Shown here: piece by piece, positions 14,865 through 22,724 of the stretch | How positions within the stretch are numbered: the stretch's first letter is position 1 | Layout: every line of letters begins with the position of its first letter | DNA from: Anaerolineaceae bacterium | GTDB taxonomy: Bacteria; Chloroflexota; Anaerolineae; Aggregatilineales; Phototrophicaceae | NCBI GenBank assembly: GCA_026708325.1 | Contig: JAPOVC010000017.1 | Location: forward strand, 77,667-118,018 | Direction: 5' to 3' | Length of the DNA: 40,352 nt | Made by a program: the position numbers and the translations under genes | Notes under the pieces: model-generated | What the model was told of the DNA's origin: nothing | The model's input: only the letters and a program-made list of their open reading frames with translations | Database searches by the model: none

Positions 14865-15875
14865 TCAGTTGCCCTCCAGCGAAATGCGCGGGTCGATGAG
14901 TGGGTAGATCAGGTCGATGACCAGCACCGACACCGCGGTGAACAGGATGACGACGAAGGAGGTGCCCTGGATGGTGTTGTAGTCCTGGTTGCGGATCGAG
15001 GTGTAAATCAGGGTGCCGATGCCGCGGTAGGAGAAAATCGCCTCCACCAGGATCTGCCCGGCCACCAGGGTCCGCAGGGCGATCGCCAGGGCCGTCACCT
15101 GGGGCAGGATGGCGTTGCGCACCTGGTAGCGATAGAGCACGTAAAAGGGCGGCAGACCCTTGGCATCGGCCAGGGTCATGTAGTCCTCGCCCTCCGTGGT
15201 CACCATCATGCCGCGCATGCCCAGGGTCCAGAAGCCGAAGGACACGATCACCAGCGAGGCCACCGGCAGGATGCCGTGATGAATCAGGCTGGAGATGAAC
15301 TCGATGGTGAAGGAGGGTTGCATGCCGCGACCAAAAGGCCCGGAAATGGGAAAGAGTTTCATGCGAAAGGCGAAGACGAAGATGAACACCAGCCCCGCCA
15401 GTACCGAAGGCAGCGAGGTGAAGATCATCGTCATCGGAATGAAGGCCTTCAGCGGGCCCGGCGTCCGCCGCCAGGCCAGCAACGCGCCGAAGAGGTTGCC
15501 GATGAAGAATATCAGCGGCAGCGTCACCAGACCCAGGCCGATGGACCAGGGCAGCGCCCGTGCGATCAGTTCGTTCACCTGCGCCGGGAAGGCGATCAGC
15601 GAGGGCCCAAAATTGAAAGTCAGCAGGTTGCCGAGGAATTTCACATACTGAACGGGGATCGGATCGTTGAGGCCGAAGTATTCCTTCCAGCCCTCGATGA
15701 TGGCATCCTGGTTTTCCACGACGCCCATGCTGGCCGAGGCCTGGGCCACCATCGCCGAGATCGGGTCGCCCGGCGCCAAACGCGCCACCAGAAAAATAAT
15801 CGTAATCGACACCCAGATCGTCAGTAAAAAGATGACAACACGCCGAATGATGTAGTTGAGTGTCAGGCCGCCCAT
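14865..15875 (-). CDS. Opp/Dpp-type ABC permease, DppB-like
   Basis: 336 residues beginning MGGLTLNYIIRRVVIFLLTIW, the standard DppB N-terminal span, then ARLAPGDPIS. The loop GEDYMTLADAKGLPPFYVLYRY near residue 225 is the ATPase-contact segment and the C-terminus ends in DLIYPLIDPRISL, a family hallmark. AGGGAGG precedes the ATG at 15875. In Thermotogota and Chloroflexota relatives, this transporter class often carries oligosaccharides rather than peptides. Confidence 0.9.
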   Translation of the reverse strand: MGGLTLNYIIRRVVIFLLTIWVSITIIFLVARLAPGDPISAMVAQASASMGVVENQDAIIEGWKEYFGLNDPIPVQYVKFLGNLLTFNFGPSLIAFPAQVNELIARALPWSIGLGLVTLPLIFFIGNLFGALLAWRRTPGPLKAFIPMTMIFTSLPSVLAGLVFIFVFAFRMKLFPISGPFGRGMQPSFTIEFISSLIHHGILPVASLVIVSFGFWTLGMRGMMVTTEGEDYMTLADAKGLPPFYVLYRYQVRNAILPQVTALAIALRTLVAGQILVEAIFSYRGIGTLIYTSIRNQDYNTIQGTSFVVILFTAVSVLVIDLIYPLIDPRISLEGN

Positions 15876-15910
15876 GTTGGCCTCCCTGCGCCTGCGTCTT
15901 CCTTGTGGCG

Positions 15911-15936
15911 GATCGGGGCGCTACCGCGCCCCGATC
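15911..15936 (-). repeat. Intercistronic stem-loop after the Opp-type binding-protein gene
   Basis: GATCGGGGCGC (15911-15921) and GCGCCCCGATC (15926-15936) form a perfect 11-bp stem with a 4-nt loop and no T-run. It lies between binding-protein stop and first permease, the same relative position as the hairpin at 2644-2672, and probably limits 3' decay or partly attenuates permease expression. Confidence 0.7.
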
Positions 15937-16009
15937 GCCGGGCCCGGGAAAGGGCTGCACGCCGTTTTTGCGGTCGCCCTCTCCCGGAGATTATCGCAAA
16001 TCAGCCGAA

Positions 16010-17797
16010 TTACGAACCGGCCTTGCGCAGATTCTGGATGATCTGGTGCGTGGAGTGCCACCAGGTCGCCGGATGGTTGAAGTTGTTCTCGGCCGTCGGC
16101 CAGCCTTCCCAGTAGGTGGTGTTGAAGGGGATCAGCTTCTTGGCCTGGGTGATCGGCAGCGAGACCAGCTCGTTGTACCAGATCTCGTAGGCTTCCTCGA
16201 AGAGCGGCAGGATCGCCGGATCGCCGAGCGGCAGCACGCCGATCTGGTCCACCAGTTCGCTGTAGCGGGCATTGCCCTCACCCTGCCAGCGGTTCAGGAG
16301 GTTGTTGCCGACCACGCGCTCGCCAACCGGCGCGTACCACTTGCCGTTGTCGCGGTCCATGGAAGCCCAGGGCTCGTTGACGCTGCCGCACTGGTCCCAG
16401 TCACCGGTGGCCTCGAAGTTGCCGAGAGCCTTGTTGTCGTTCCAGCTGCCACCGGCCACGTTGGTCTGGGTGGCGGCGATGCCGGCGGCACGCCACTGTT
16501 CAACGACGTTCTCGGCAATACGGCGCTTCTCGATGAAGCCCTCATGCGTCTGGATGTCGATCGCCAGCTCCTGGCCATCCTTCTCGTAGATGCCGGCGTC
16601 GTTCATGGTGTAACCGGCGCCTTCGATGAGCGCCTGGGCGGCGGCCACGTCAGCGTCGAAGTTCATGGTCATACCCAGCTCGGCGAGGCGGTTGATGTAC
16701 GGGTCGATGATGCCGCCGTACTCAACGAACATGCTCTGCGAGGGGATGGTGGTGCCTTCGTAGGCGATGCGCACGACGTCGTTGCGGCTGGTGGCGTGGT
16801 TAAGCGCCCAGCGCATGTCGGCACTGCCCCAGGGCTCGACGGCGTGGTTGACGGAGATGCGGCGCGGGCAGGGATCCAGCCATGCGAAGGGCATGCCGGC
16901 CTGCCAGGCGATCACCTTGTCGTTCTGGGCCTGGATGGCCTCGAAAGCGCCAAGGGTGATGTCCATCACGCTGTCCAGCTCGTTGTTGATCGTCAGCAGC
17001 GAGCGGATGTCGTCGTTGCCGGTCTGCACCCAGATCAGGCGCTGCGGCTGCGGCAGCGGGAAGGTGCCGGTCGCGGCGCCCCACCAGTTGTCGTCACGAT
17101 CGTAAACGAATTCGTTCTCGCTGGCGCTGACCATCTTGTAGGGGCCGCTGCCCAGCGGGTAACCCTTCTCGAGGTCAAAGTTGGAGAATTCGTAGACGTT
17201 CTCGACCATGCTCCAGATGTGCTCGGGCACCATCTGGAAGCTGCCGCCGATGCGCACCGAGAAGAAGTCCAGCTGAAAGCGCGGGTTGGGACGGTTCAGG
17301 GTGACCTGCGCCGTCAGATCGTCGATCTTCTCGACGCCCGAGACCCAGTCCTGGAAGGCGCCGGCGCGATACAGGCGGGCGGTCTCGTCGTCCAGCAGCA
17401 TCTGCAGCGTGAAGACGAAGTCATCGGCCGTGACGGCCTCGCCGTCCTGCCAGTAAGCGCCGTCGCGCAGCGTCAGCGTCCACACGGTCTGGCTCTCATC
17501 CGCGACGAAGCTCTCACCCAGCCAGGGCTGGATGACGCCGGTCTCGTAGTTCAGGATGAAGAGCGGCTCGTAAACGGACTGGCCGGTGCCGGTGTTGCCG
17601 CCGGCCGCGCCGAGGCTGTGGCCGAAGAAGATGTTGTGGTTGAAGGGGTTCGGATTGGTCGGGTTACTGCCGTCCACGTCGAAGATCACGGTGTCCTCAC
17701 GCGGGACCTCCATCATCTGCGCGGAGACCATGCTGACGGTCAGGGTGACCAGCAGCGCAAGGGTCAGCAGCAACAAAAGTGCACGATTGATTCTCAT
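16010..17797 (-). CDS. ABC substrate-binding protein, family 5 (Opp/Dpp type)
   Basis: 595 residues from ATG 17797 (AGGAGCAGGAAACACC upstream). The N-terminus MRINRALLLLLTLALLVTLT is a clear secretion signal. The mature chain shows SBP_bac_5 features: a NPFNHNIFFGHSLG stretch, SVYEPLFILNYETG, and WTLTLRDGAYWQDGEAVTADDFVFTL in two parts typical of this family. It captures peptides or oligosaccharides in the exported compartment for the DppBCDF-like complex encoded downstream. A GntR-type regulator with a sugar-binding-like domain is directly upstream, which favours an oligosaccharide or glycoside ligand (inference). Confidence 0.9.
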   Translation of the reverse strand: MRINRALLLLLTLALLVTLTVSMVSAQMMEVPREDTVIFDVDGSNPTNPNPFNHNIFFGHSLGAAGGNTGTGQSVYEPLFILNYETGVIQPWLGESFVADESQTVWTLTLRDGAYWQDGEAVTADDFVFTLQMLLDDETARLYRAGAFQDWVSGVEKIDDLTAQVTLNRPNPRFQLDFFSVRIGGSFQMVPEHIWSMVENVYEFSNFDLEKGYPLGSGPYKMVSASENEFVYDRDDNWWGAATGTFPLPQPQRLIWVQTGNDDIRSLLTINNELDSVMDITLGAFEAIQAQNDKVIAWQAGMPFAWLDPCPRRISVNHAVEPWGSADMRWALNHATSRNDVVRIAYEGTTIPSQSMFVEYGGIIDPYINRLAELGMTMNFDADVAAAQALIEGAGYTMNDAGIYEKDGQELAIDIQTHEGFIEKRRIAENVVEQWRAAGIAATQTNVAGGSWNDNKALGNFEATGDWDQCGSVNEPWASMDRDNGKWYAPVGERVVGNNLLNRWQGEGNARYSELVDQIGVLPLGDPAILPLFEEAYEIWYNELVSLPITQAKKLIPFNTTYWEGWPTAENNFNHPATWWHSTHQIIQNLRKAGS

Positions 17798-17860
17798 GGT
17801 GTTTCCTGCTCCTCTGTCTAAGCTTGCGTTAAACACGGTTGGGTTTGGTTGTTCAGCGAT

Positions 17861-19051
17861 TCACCTCCTGCGTGGATACCAGTTGGTAGCAAGATCAGAT
17901 CGTGGTGGATCTGCCGGTCTGCCGGTTGTGCCGCGCACCTGCAAGGTGACCGGAACGCGCAGCGTGCGCGGCGGCACGCTGATGCCCTCCATGCGTTCCA
18001 GCAGCAACTCGAAGGAACTGCGGCCGATCGTCTGAAAGTCCTGCGCCACTGTCGTCAGCGGCGTCGCCATCAGGGCGCTGAATTCGACGTTGTCGAAACC
18101 CACGACGGAGAGCTCGTCGGGCACCTGGATTTGCAGCGCCTGGGCCGCCCGCAGGACAAGCAGGGCCAACAGGTCGTTGATGGCGAAAATCGCCGTCGGC
18201 CGCTCTTCCCCAAGGCGCTCCATCAGATAACGCATGGGCGGGCTGGCGGGGTCGTTGCCCAGTTGCAGCGCTCTCTCGGTCGAGAGTTCGACCCTGGTGG
18301 GCATCACCCATACCTTGCCTTCCGCGTCGCAGGTCGCCTGCAAGGCATCCTGATAACCCTGGATGCGCTCGGCCACCGTCGTCAGGGCGGCCATCTCATG
18401 CGTCACGCAGACGATGCGCCGGTGCCCCAGAGCCAGCATGTGACCCAGCGCCAGCGAAGCGCCGCCATAATTGTCGCTGGTGACGACGTCGCCCGTCAGC
18501 GCCGGTGAGTCACGGTCCATGAGCACAAGGGGCGGCAGGCTGGCGCCATCAAGAGACCGGCCTGCGCCTTCGTCGCGGGCATCGACGCAGGACCAGAGCA
18601 GCGCGCCGCTGAATTGTTGCGCCGACAGCTGGCCGAGCACGCGCCGTTCCTCGCGGCAACTTCCACGCGTGTTGTAAAAAACGACGTGGCATTCGTTACT
18701 GCTCGCCGCCGCTTCAACCCCATTCAGCAACTCCCATTCGCGTTCGCTTTCAAAGTCGCTGATGATGAAGGCCACCAACCGTTTCTGGCGGCTTTCCGGC
18801 GCGGGTTCGGCCACAAAGGTGCCGCGCCCTGGAATGCGCTCAATCAGCCCCTCGTGGCGGGCTTCACTGAAGGCCTGCCGCACCGTGCTGCGGCTGATGT
18901 TCAGATTGCGATGCAACTGGTTCTCGGAAGGGAGGCGGGTGCCCGGTTTCCATTGCCCGGAGAAAATGAGATTGCGCAACTGCCGTTGCAACTGGGTATG
19001 CAAGGGGACCAGACTGTCGTGGTCGACCTGAAGTTGATCGGAATCGGCCAT
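17861..19051 (-). CDS. GntR/LacI hybrid transcriptional regulator (AraR-like)
   Basis: 396 residues. Residues about 10-80 are a GntR winged helix (PLHTQLQRQLRNLIFSGQW, RLPSENQLHRNLNISRSTVR, then GLIERIPGRGTFV); residues about 93-390 form a LacI-type periplasmic-binding-like effector domain (KRLVAFIISDFESEREWELL; GVSVVGFDN-like ELSVVGFDNVEFSAL). This fusion is known from AraR-type repressors that sense sugars. ATG 19051 is used; a GTG two codons upstream is also possible and no clear ribosome-binding site is present for either. The gene is first in the importer operon, 63 nt before the binding-protein gene, and has its own candidate operator. Confidence 0.88.
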   Translation of the reverse strand: MADSDQLQVDHDSLVPLHTQLQRQLRNLIFSGQWKPGTRLPSENQLHRNLNISRSTVRQAFSEARHEGLIERIPGRGTFVAEPAPESRQKRLVAFIISDFESEREWELLNGVEAAASSNECHVVFYNTRGSCREERRVLGQLSAQQFSGALLWSCVDARDEGAGRSLDGASLPPLVLMDRDSPALTGDVVTSDNYGGASLALGHMLALGHRRIVCVTHEMAALTTVAERIQGYQDALQATCDAEGKVWVMPTRVELSTERALQLGNDPASPPMRYLMERLGEERPTAIFAINDLLALLVLRAAQALQIQVPDELSVVGFDNVEFSALMATPLTTVAQDFQTIGRSSFELLLERMEGISVPPRTLRVPVTLQVRGTTGRPADPPRSDLATNWYPRRR

Positions 19052-19068
19052 GAACACCCGTTAATTCA

Positions 19069-19097
19069 AAAATAACTGTATCAACCTGTAGGTACAA
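19069..19097 (-). promoter_or_regulatory. Promoter of the GntR/Opp operon
   Basis: Minus strand: TTGTAC (19097-19092), a 17-nt spacer and TATTTT (19074-19069), about 18 nt before the GntR start. The -35 box lies inside the inverted repeat at 19083-19105, a repression geometry. Confidence 0.55.
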
Positions 19098-19105
19098 GAC
19101 AGGTT
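19083..19105. promoter_or_regulatory. Candidate GntR operator
   Basis: AACCTGT (19083-19089) and ACAGGTT (19099-19105) are perfect inverted arms; the core TTGTACCTACAGG on the minus strand resembles AraR/GntR half-sites (TTGTAC-TACA). It covers the -35 box of the regulator's own operon, suggesting autorepression relieved by an imported sugar. Confidence 0.6.
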
Positions 19106-19181
19106 AACCCGCGAAAGAGGGACTTGCAAGGGCGAATCCAGGTAGAGCGCTCACCCGGTTCTTTTTTTGTGGCATGGCCCA

Positions 19182-19200
19182 CGCGCCGGAGAGCGGCGCG
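19182..19200 (-). terminator. GC-rich hairpin after the RraA gene
   Basis: CGCGCCG (19182-19188) and CGGCGCG (19194-19200) form a perfect stem with a 5-nt loop, 20 nt after the RraA-family stop. There is no T-tract on the minus strand, so intrinsic termination is uncertain. Confidence 0.35.
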
Positions 19201-19219
19201 CAAAGGGGGCGGGAAGACC

Positions 19220-19954
19220 CTATCCCACCCGTCGCGTCACCCGCTGCCCCAGCGCCGCCTGCATGCGCCCCATCTCCTGGCGCGCCTCGGCGTATTGCTC
19301 CAGGGTCAGGTCGTCCTGCGCCAGGGCGTCCAGCACAACCCGCTCGCAGTCCACGAACTCCTGGCCAATCTCCGCCGCCTCAACCGCGATTTCCTTCGGG
19401 ATGCTGGTCACCCCGTTCAGATCGCCGTGCAGCAGGTCGTTGGCATGGACCGCCAGGCCCCCCACCATGACCGGCGCATGCACCGCGCTCATCGTGATAT
19501 AGCCGTGCGAGCAGTTGGCGCCATCGGTGAACACCGGGAAGCCGATCTCGCGCACCTGGTCCAGGTCGCGCCCCGGCCCGCTGGTGATCAGCCCGACTGC
19601 GCCAAACTTCTGGTAGCTGGTGCACATCACCTCGCCGAAGGTCGCCGCCAGGGGCGGGTCGTCCAGGTCCTGAAAGACCACGATGGCCGGTCCGTCCAGC
19701 TCCTCAAAGGCGCGGATCTGGTCATCCAGGCCGGCGTAGTCCGCGCCCTTCATGCCGGGATCGTAAGTCGTGCGACAGCTGTGCGTGGAAGCGAAACCGA
19801 CCATCGGCTTCATCTCCGGAAAGGCCGCCACGATGCTTCTGTCCATGAAGCCCTGGTTGCGCGGCCGCACTTCAAAGAGTTCGATGATGTTGCAGATCGT
19901 GGGCGTATCGAATTCCTGCAACCGGGCCAGCACTGCGGGCGTGATGCCGCTCAT
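19220..19954 (-). CDS. RraA-family protein (HMG/CHA aldolase-like)
   Basis: 244 residues from ATG 19954, supported by AAAGGA 6 nt upstream; an in-frame ATG seven codons earlier lacks one. The family core is clear: GAVGLITSGPGRDLDQVREIGFPVF with the Arg-Asp pair that binds substrate and metal, and GDLNGVTSIPKEIA, the family's GDxDGV-xPxE motif. Members with aldolase activity cleave 4-hydroxy-4-methyl-2-oxoglutarate or 4-carboxy-4-hydroxy-2-oxoadipate to pyruvate; others inhibit RNase E. Given the catabolic setting, a lyase acting on a hydroxy-keto-acid is the better guess. Confidence 0.82.
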   Translation of the reverse strand: MSGITPAVLARLQEFDTPTICNIIELFEVRPRNQGFMDRSIVAAFPEMKPMVGFASTHSCRTTYDPGMKGADYAGLDDQIRAFEELDGPAIVVFQDLDDPPLAATFGEVMCTSYQKFGAVGLITSGPGRDLDQVREIGFPVFTDGANCSHGYITMSAVHAPVMVGGLAVHANDLLHGDLNGVTSIPKEIAVEAAEIGQEFVDCERVVLDALAQDDLTLEQYAEARQEMGRMQAALGQRVTRRVG

Positions 19955-19989
19955 GATTTTTCCTTTCACCGCCATAGGAAGCGCGCCGC

Positions 19990-19995
19990 AGTGTA
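19990..19995 (-). promoter_or_regulatory. -10 box of the RraA gene
   Basis: GTTACACTGCGGCG on the minus strand, 35 nt before the ATG, fits the recurrent -10 pattern of this window. The -35 region is weak. The 158-bp gap upstream also has a TGACA-N17-TGTCA inverted pair at 20067-20093. Confidence 0.4.
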
Positions 19996-20112
19996 ACCCG
20001 CCCGCGAACGGGTAGCCATGTCTGCCGGCGAATTATGGCCTGCACGGGAAGCGCCGCGGCATGCGTTGACACAGCCGCGCCGAAATGTTGTCAGATGGCG
20101 GGATTAGTACTC

Positions 20113-21453
20113 TCAGTCGAGCGAGCCGGCCTCGGCCAGGACTTGCGCGGGGACCTGGCGCAGATCGCGCGCGCCAACCCGCGACAGCGCGTGCAGCGCC
20201 AGCATCAGGCCGGCCACTTCAATGAGGAAGACGGCGGCGTAGGCCAGGGCCTCGCCCGCGCCGAAGAGCAGCGCCAGGTCGCGCAGCACGCCTCCGCCGG
20301 CGACTCCCGCGCCGCGCGCCAGGGTGACGACCAGGGTCCAGAAGCCGAGGAAGGTGCCGGCGCGGCCCTCCGGGCTGAGGTCCATCATCAGACCCAGGGT
20401 GCCGATGTTCCACAGGCCCAGGCCCAGGCCCATCAGGACCAGGCCGGGAGTGACCAGCTGGCGCGATCCGGTCAGCGACGCGAAGGCGAAGAGCGCGAAA
20501 CTGAGCATCAGGAGCAGGACGCCGCCGACGGACAGGCGCGTATTGTTAAAAGGACGAAAACGGCGCAGCAGGACCAGGGCCAGCAGTGACCCGACGATCG
20601 ACATGCCGCCCCACCAGGCGGCGAAGCGGGTCGTCTGCTCCACCCCCATGTCAAAGACCTCGGCGCCGAAGGGCTCCAGCACCAGGTCCTGAACAAAGGC
20701 GAAGACCATGGACAGCACCAGGTAAAGGAAGAACCAGCGCGTCTGCGCCTGGCGCCAGACCCGTTGCAGGTCCGCGCGCATGGAAGTCTGCGCTGCGGGC
20801 GTTGCGGGGCGGCCGCCGCGGTGCCGTTTCTCCTCACCCAGCAAAGCGAAGAACCACAAGCCGCCGAGCAACAGCGCCGCGATCACAAAGAGCCGGGCAA
20901 GGCCATCCGGGTCCAGGCCGCTGGCGCCTTCGCCCGCGGGCAGCAGGACCGAAAACAGCACGCCGCCGAGGGTGAAGCCCAATAGCAGGAAGGTCCACAC
21001 CAGGCCGACGGCGCGGCCGCGCTGCGAAGCATTGGCGCGATCATGGATGAGGGCGAGGAAGGTGCTGCCGGAAACCGAGATGCCGAAACTGAAGAGTAGC
21101 AGCGAAAGCGTGATCACCAGCCACATGAGCGCCCCGTCCGCCGTGCCGCGGGCCAGCGAGGCCGTCGCCAGGCCGAGGGCGAAGAGGCTGAGGGCCATCA
21201 ACATGCGGCCCGCCCAGATCCAGGTCAGGCGGCGGTAACCGCCCAGGCGTTGCGCATCCGACATGCGCCCGGCCCACAGGCCCAGCGGCGCCAGAAAATA
21301 GCGCAGGCCGAGCAACAGCCCGACCGGCGTGGCGCTGTAGCCAAGATCGCTGATCATGACGCGGTTCCACAACCCGGTGGTCAGCACGTCGGCCATGCCC
21401 GAGCCGAGGTGGAAGAGGCCGTATTTCAGGTTGCGTAGAACGGAAAGGCCCAT
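20113..21453 (-). CDS. PucC/BCH-family MFS transporter
   Basis: 446 residues, about 12 membrane spans. The N-terminus FHLGSGMADVLTTGLWNRVM, followed by DLGYSATPVGLLLGLRYFLAPLG, is the signature of the PucC (BCH) branch of the major facilitator superfamily. PucC members are best known for light-harvesting complex assembly or bacteriochlorophyll handling in phototrophs. No photosynthesis gene is present in this window, so another lipophilic or tetrapyrrole-like substrate is possible. ATG 21453 has GAAGG upstream and its own consensus promoter, which overlaps the stop codon of the preceding DUF402 gene. Confidence 0.8.
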   Translation of the reverse strand: MGLSVLRNLKYGLFHLGSGMADVLTTGLWNRVMISDLGYSATPVGLLLGLRYFLAPLGLWAGRMSDAQRLGGYRRLTWIWAGRMLMALSLFALGLATASLARGTADGALMWLVITLSLLLFSFGISVSGSTFLALIHDRANASQRGRAVGLVWTFLLLGFTLGGVLFSVLLPAGEGASGLDPDGLARLFVIAALLLGGLWFFALLGEEKRHRGGRPATPAAQTSMRADLQRVWRQAQTRWFFLYLVLSMVFAFVQDLVLEPFGAEVFDMGVEQTTRFAAWWGGMSIVGSLLALVLLRRFRPFNNTRLSVGGVLLLMLSFALFAFASLTGSRQLVTPGLVLMGLGLGLWNIGTLGLMMDLSPEGRAGTFLGFWTLVVTLARGAGVAGGGVLRDLALLFGAGEALAYAAVFLIEVAGLMLALHALSRVGARDLRQVPAQVLAEAGSLD

Positions 21454-21481
21454 GCGACCTTCAGGGGGTTGCTTGTGCAAA

Positions 21482-21510
21482 ATTGTACAAAGAGCCGTCC
21501 ACCCTGTCAA
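21482..21510 (-). promoter_or_regulatory. Consensus sigma-70-like promoter of the PucC-like gene
   Basis: Minus strand: TTGACA (21510-21505), exactly 17 nt, TACAAT (21487-21482), 28 nt before the ATG. It is the best promoter match in the window. The -35 hexamer contains the TGA stop of the DUF402 gene, so promoter and coding end share bases. Confidence 0.75.
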
Positions 21511-21992
21511 GCGTGGCGGGCTGCGCGCAGGTCGTCAAAGGGCGCAGAGCCCTCCGCCACCGCCGCGCGGAGTTCGGCGACGGCGCGCAGGGCCGCGGCC
21601 TCGTCGGCTGCGGGCAGGTCCAGCAGGGCGAATTCGTCTTCATCCAGCAACTCTGTGGCCCCGTCGGGGGCGACGAAGAGGTCCAGCGCCAGGTCGTCGG
21701 CGCTGACGACCCCGTCGTCGATGCAGGCCGGGCGCGTGATGTTACAATACCAGCCCTTCAACGCGCCGCTGGCGCCATCCTCAATGCGAAAGACGTTGTA
21801 CCAGCGGTCGCTGTAGAACCATTCGGTGAAGACGTCGCCGCGTCTGAAGGTGACGCCGCCAAGGTCGACGTCGCCGAACTGGAACACGGCACGCAGACAG
21901 ACGAAACGGTCCCCCCGCTGCAGCAGCTGTCCCTCATAGCGAAAGACCTCGCGGCCCTCGTGGTCCAGCTTGCGCACGACGACGTCGTTCAT
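21507..21992 (-). CDS. DUF402 domain protein
   Basis: 161 residues. The opening VVVRKLDHEGREVFRYEG, the central EWFYSDRWYNVFRIED, then LKGWYCNITRPACID and DLALDLFVAPDG are the conserved DUF402 core; relatives include nucleoside-phosphate phosphatases of the YtkB/Ntdp type and the C-terminal part of archaeal FAU-1. The Asp-rich late segment is consistent with a divalent metal site. Its ATG overlaps the thiamine pyrophosphokinase stop by 4 nt (ATGA), so both are co-translated; a shared role in nucleotide metabolism is an inference. Confidence 0.8.
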   Translation of the reverse strand: MNDVVVRKLDHEGREVFRYEGQLLQRGDRFVCLRAVFQFGDVDLGGVTFRRGDVFTEWFYSDRWYNVFRIEDGASGALKGWYCNITRPACIDDGVVSADDLALDLFVAPDGATELLDEDEFALLDLPAADEAAALRAVAELRAAVAEGSAPFDDLRAARHA

Positions 21993-22651
21993 GCCCGACC
22001 CCGGGTATGCACCAGCACGAGCAGTCCCTCGCGCAGGCGCAGGCGGGCGCGGGCCCCGGTCAGGCGGTTGCTGACGCCGCGCGCCGGGCCGGGCGCCAGG
22101 GTCTCGTCCTTCAGTTCCCAACGCAGTCCTTCGCTGGCTATGCCCCCGGCCGCACCCTGCAGCGGCAGCAGCGAAATCGTGTCGCCGGCCGCGCCGCTGA
22201 TCTCGTGCGCGCCGGGGCGCAGCAGGCGGACGCGCTGCCGCCCGTCGAGCATTTGCAGGTCGCAGTCGCGCAATTCCTCCAGGGCCAGCAACTGGACGTT
22301 GGCCAGGGTCTGGTCGAGCCGGTTGCCGAAAGCGCCGAAGACCCGCAGACGACGGTACGCGCGGGCGGCGGCCCACTTCAACGCCAGTTCGAGGTCGGTC
22401 TCGTCCTTGTCGGCGGGATGACGCAGGACTTGCGCGCCACCGGCCTGCAGCCTTTCCAGCTCGCCCGAGTCGATCGAGTCCATGTCGCCGATGACGACGT
22501 CGACGCGCAGGCCATACTGGCGCGCCAGACGGGCGCCGCCGTCCGCCGCGATGATCTTCGCCCGCGGCATGGCGGCCCGCGTCTCCGACAGCAGCGGCTC
22601 CGCCGTCAGAACCCCGTTGGCGAAGACCAGCGCGTCAGCGCCCGCGTTCAT
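21989..22651 (-). CDS. thiN: Thiamine pyrophosphokinase
   Basis: 220 residues. The family motifs are clear: AADGGARLARQYGLRVDVVIGDMDSID (ATP and Mg site, the GDxDS motif) and HPADKDETDLELAL, both characteristic of TPK, which makes thiamine diphosphate from thiamine and ATP. FGAFGNRLDQTLANV (GxxGxRxDHxLAN with Gln for His) follows. The C-terminal thiamine-binding half ends in GLLVLVHTRG. ATG 22651 is preceded by GAGGGG about 6 nt upstream; an ATG two codons earlier is also possible. It is divergent from the DUF3048 gene across 73 nt. Confidence 0.88.
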   Translation of the reverse strand: MNAGADALVFANGVLTAEPLLSETRAAMPRAKIIAADGGARLARQYGLRVDVVIGDMDSIDSGELERLQAGGAQVLRHPADKDETDLELALKWAAARAYRRLRVFGAFGNRLDQTLANVQLLALEELRDCDLQMLDGRQRVRLLRPGAHEISGAAGDTISLLPLQGAAGGIASEGLRWELKDETLAPGPARGVSNRLTGARARLRLREGLLVLVHTRGRA

Positions 22652-22688
22652 CCCCATCCCCTCACGCTTCAGGCCAGTCGGGTTACGG

Positions 22689-22694
22689 TACACT
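22689..22694 (+). promoter_or_regulatory. -10 box of the DUF3048 gene
   Basis: TACACT in context GTACACTGCTG, 30 nt before the ATG. It matches the recurring pattern of this window; no good -35 box is visible. Confidence 0.4.
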
Positions 22695-22724
22695 GCTGCC
22701 CTGGCACTCGCAAGGAAGGGACGC

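Noticed and set aside
20066..20093. TTGACA-N17-TGTCAG as a plus-strand promoter
   Set aside because: The second box is not a -10 hexamer and no plus-strand gene follows; the pair is better described as a TGACA/TGTCA inverted repeat.
20113..21453. Photosynthesis gene cluster
   Set aside because: Only the PucC-like protein is present; no bch, puf, crt or reaction-centre gene is seen.
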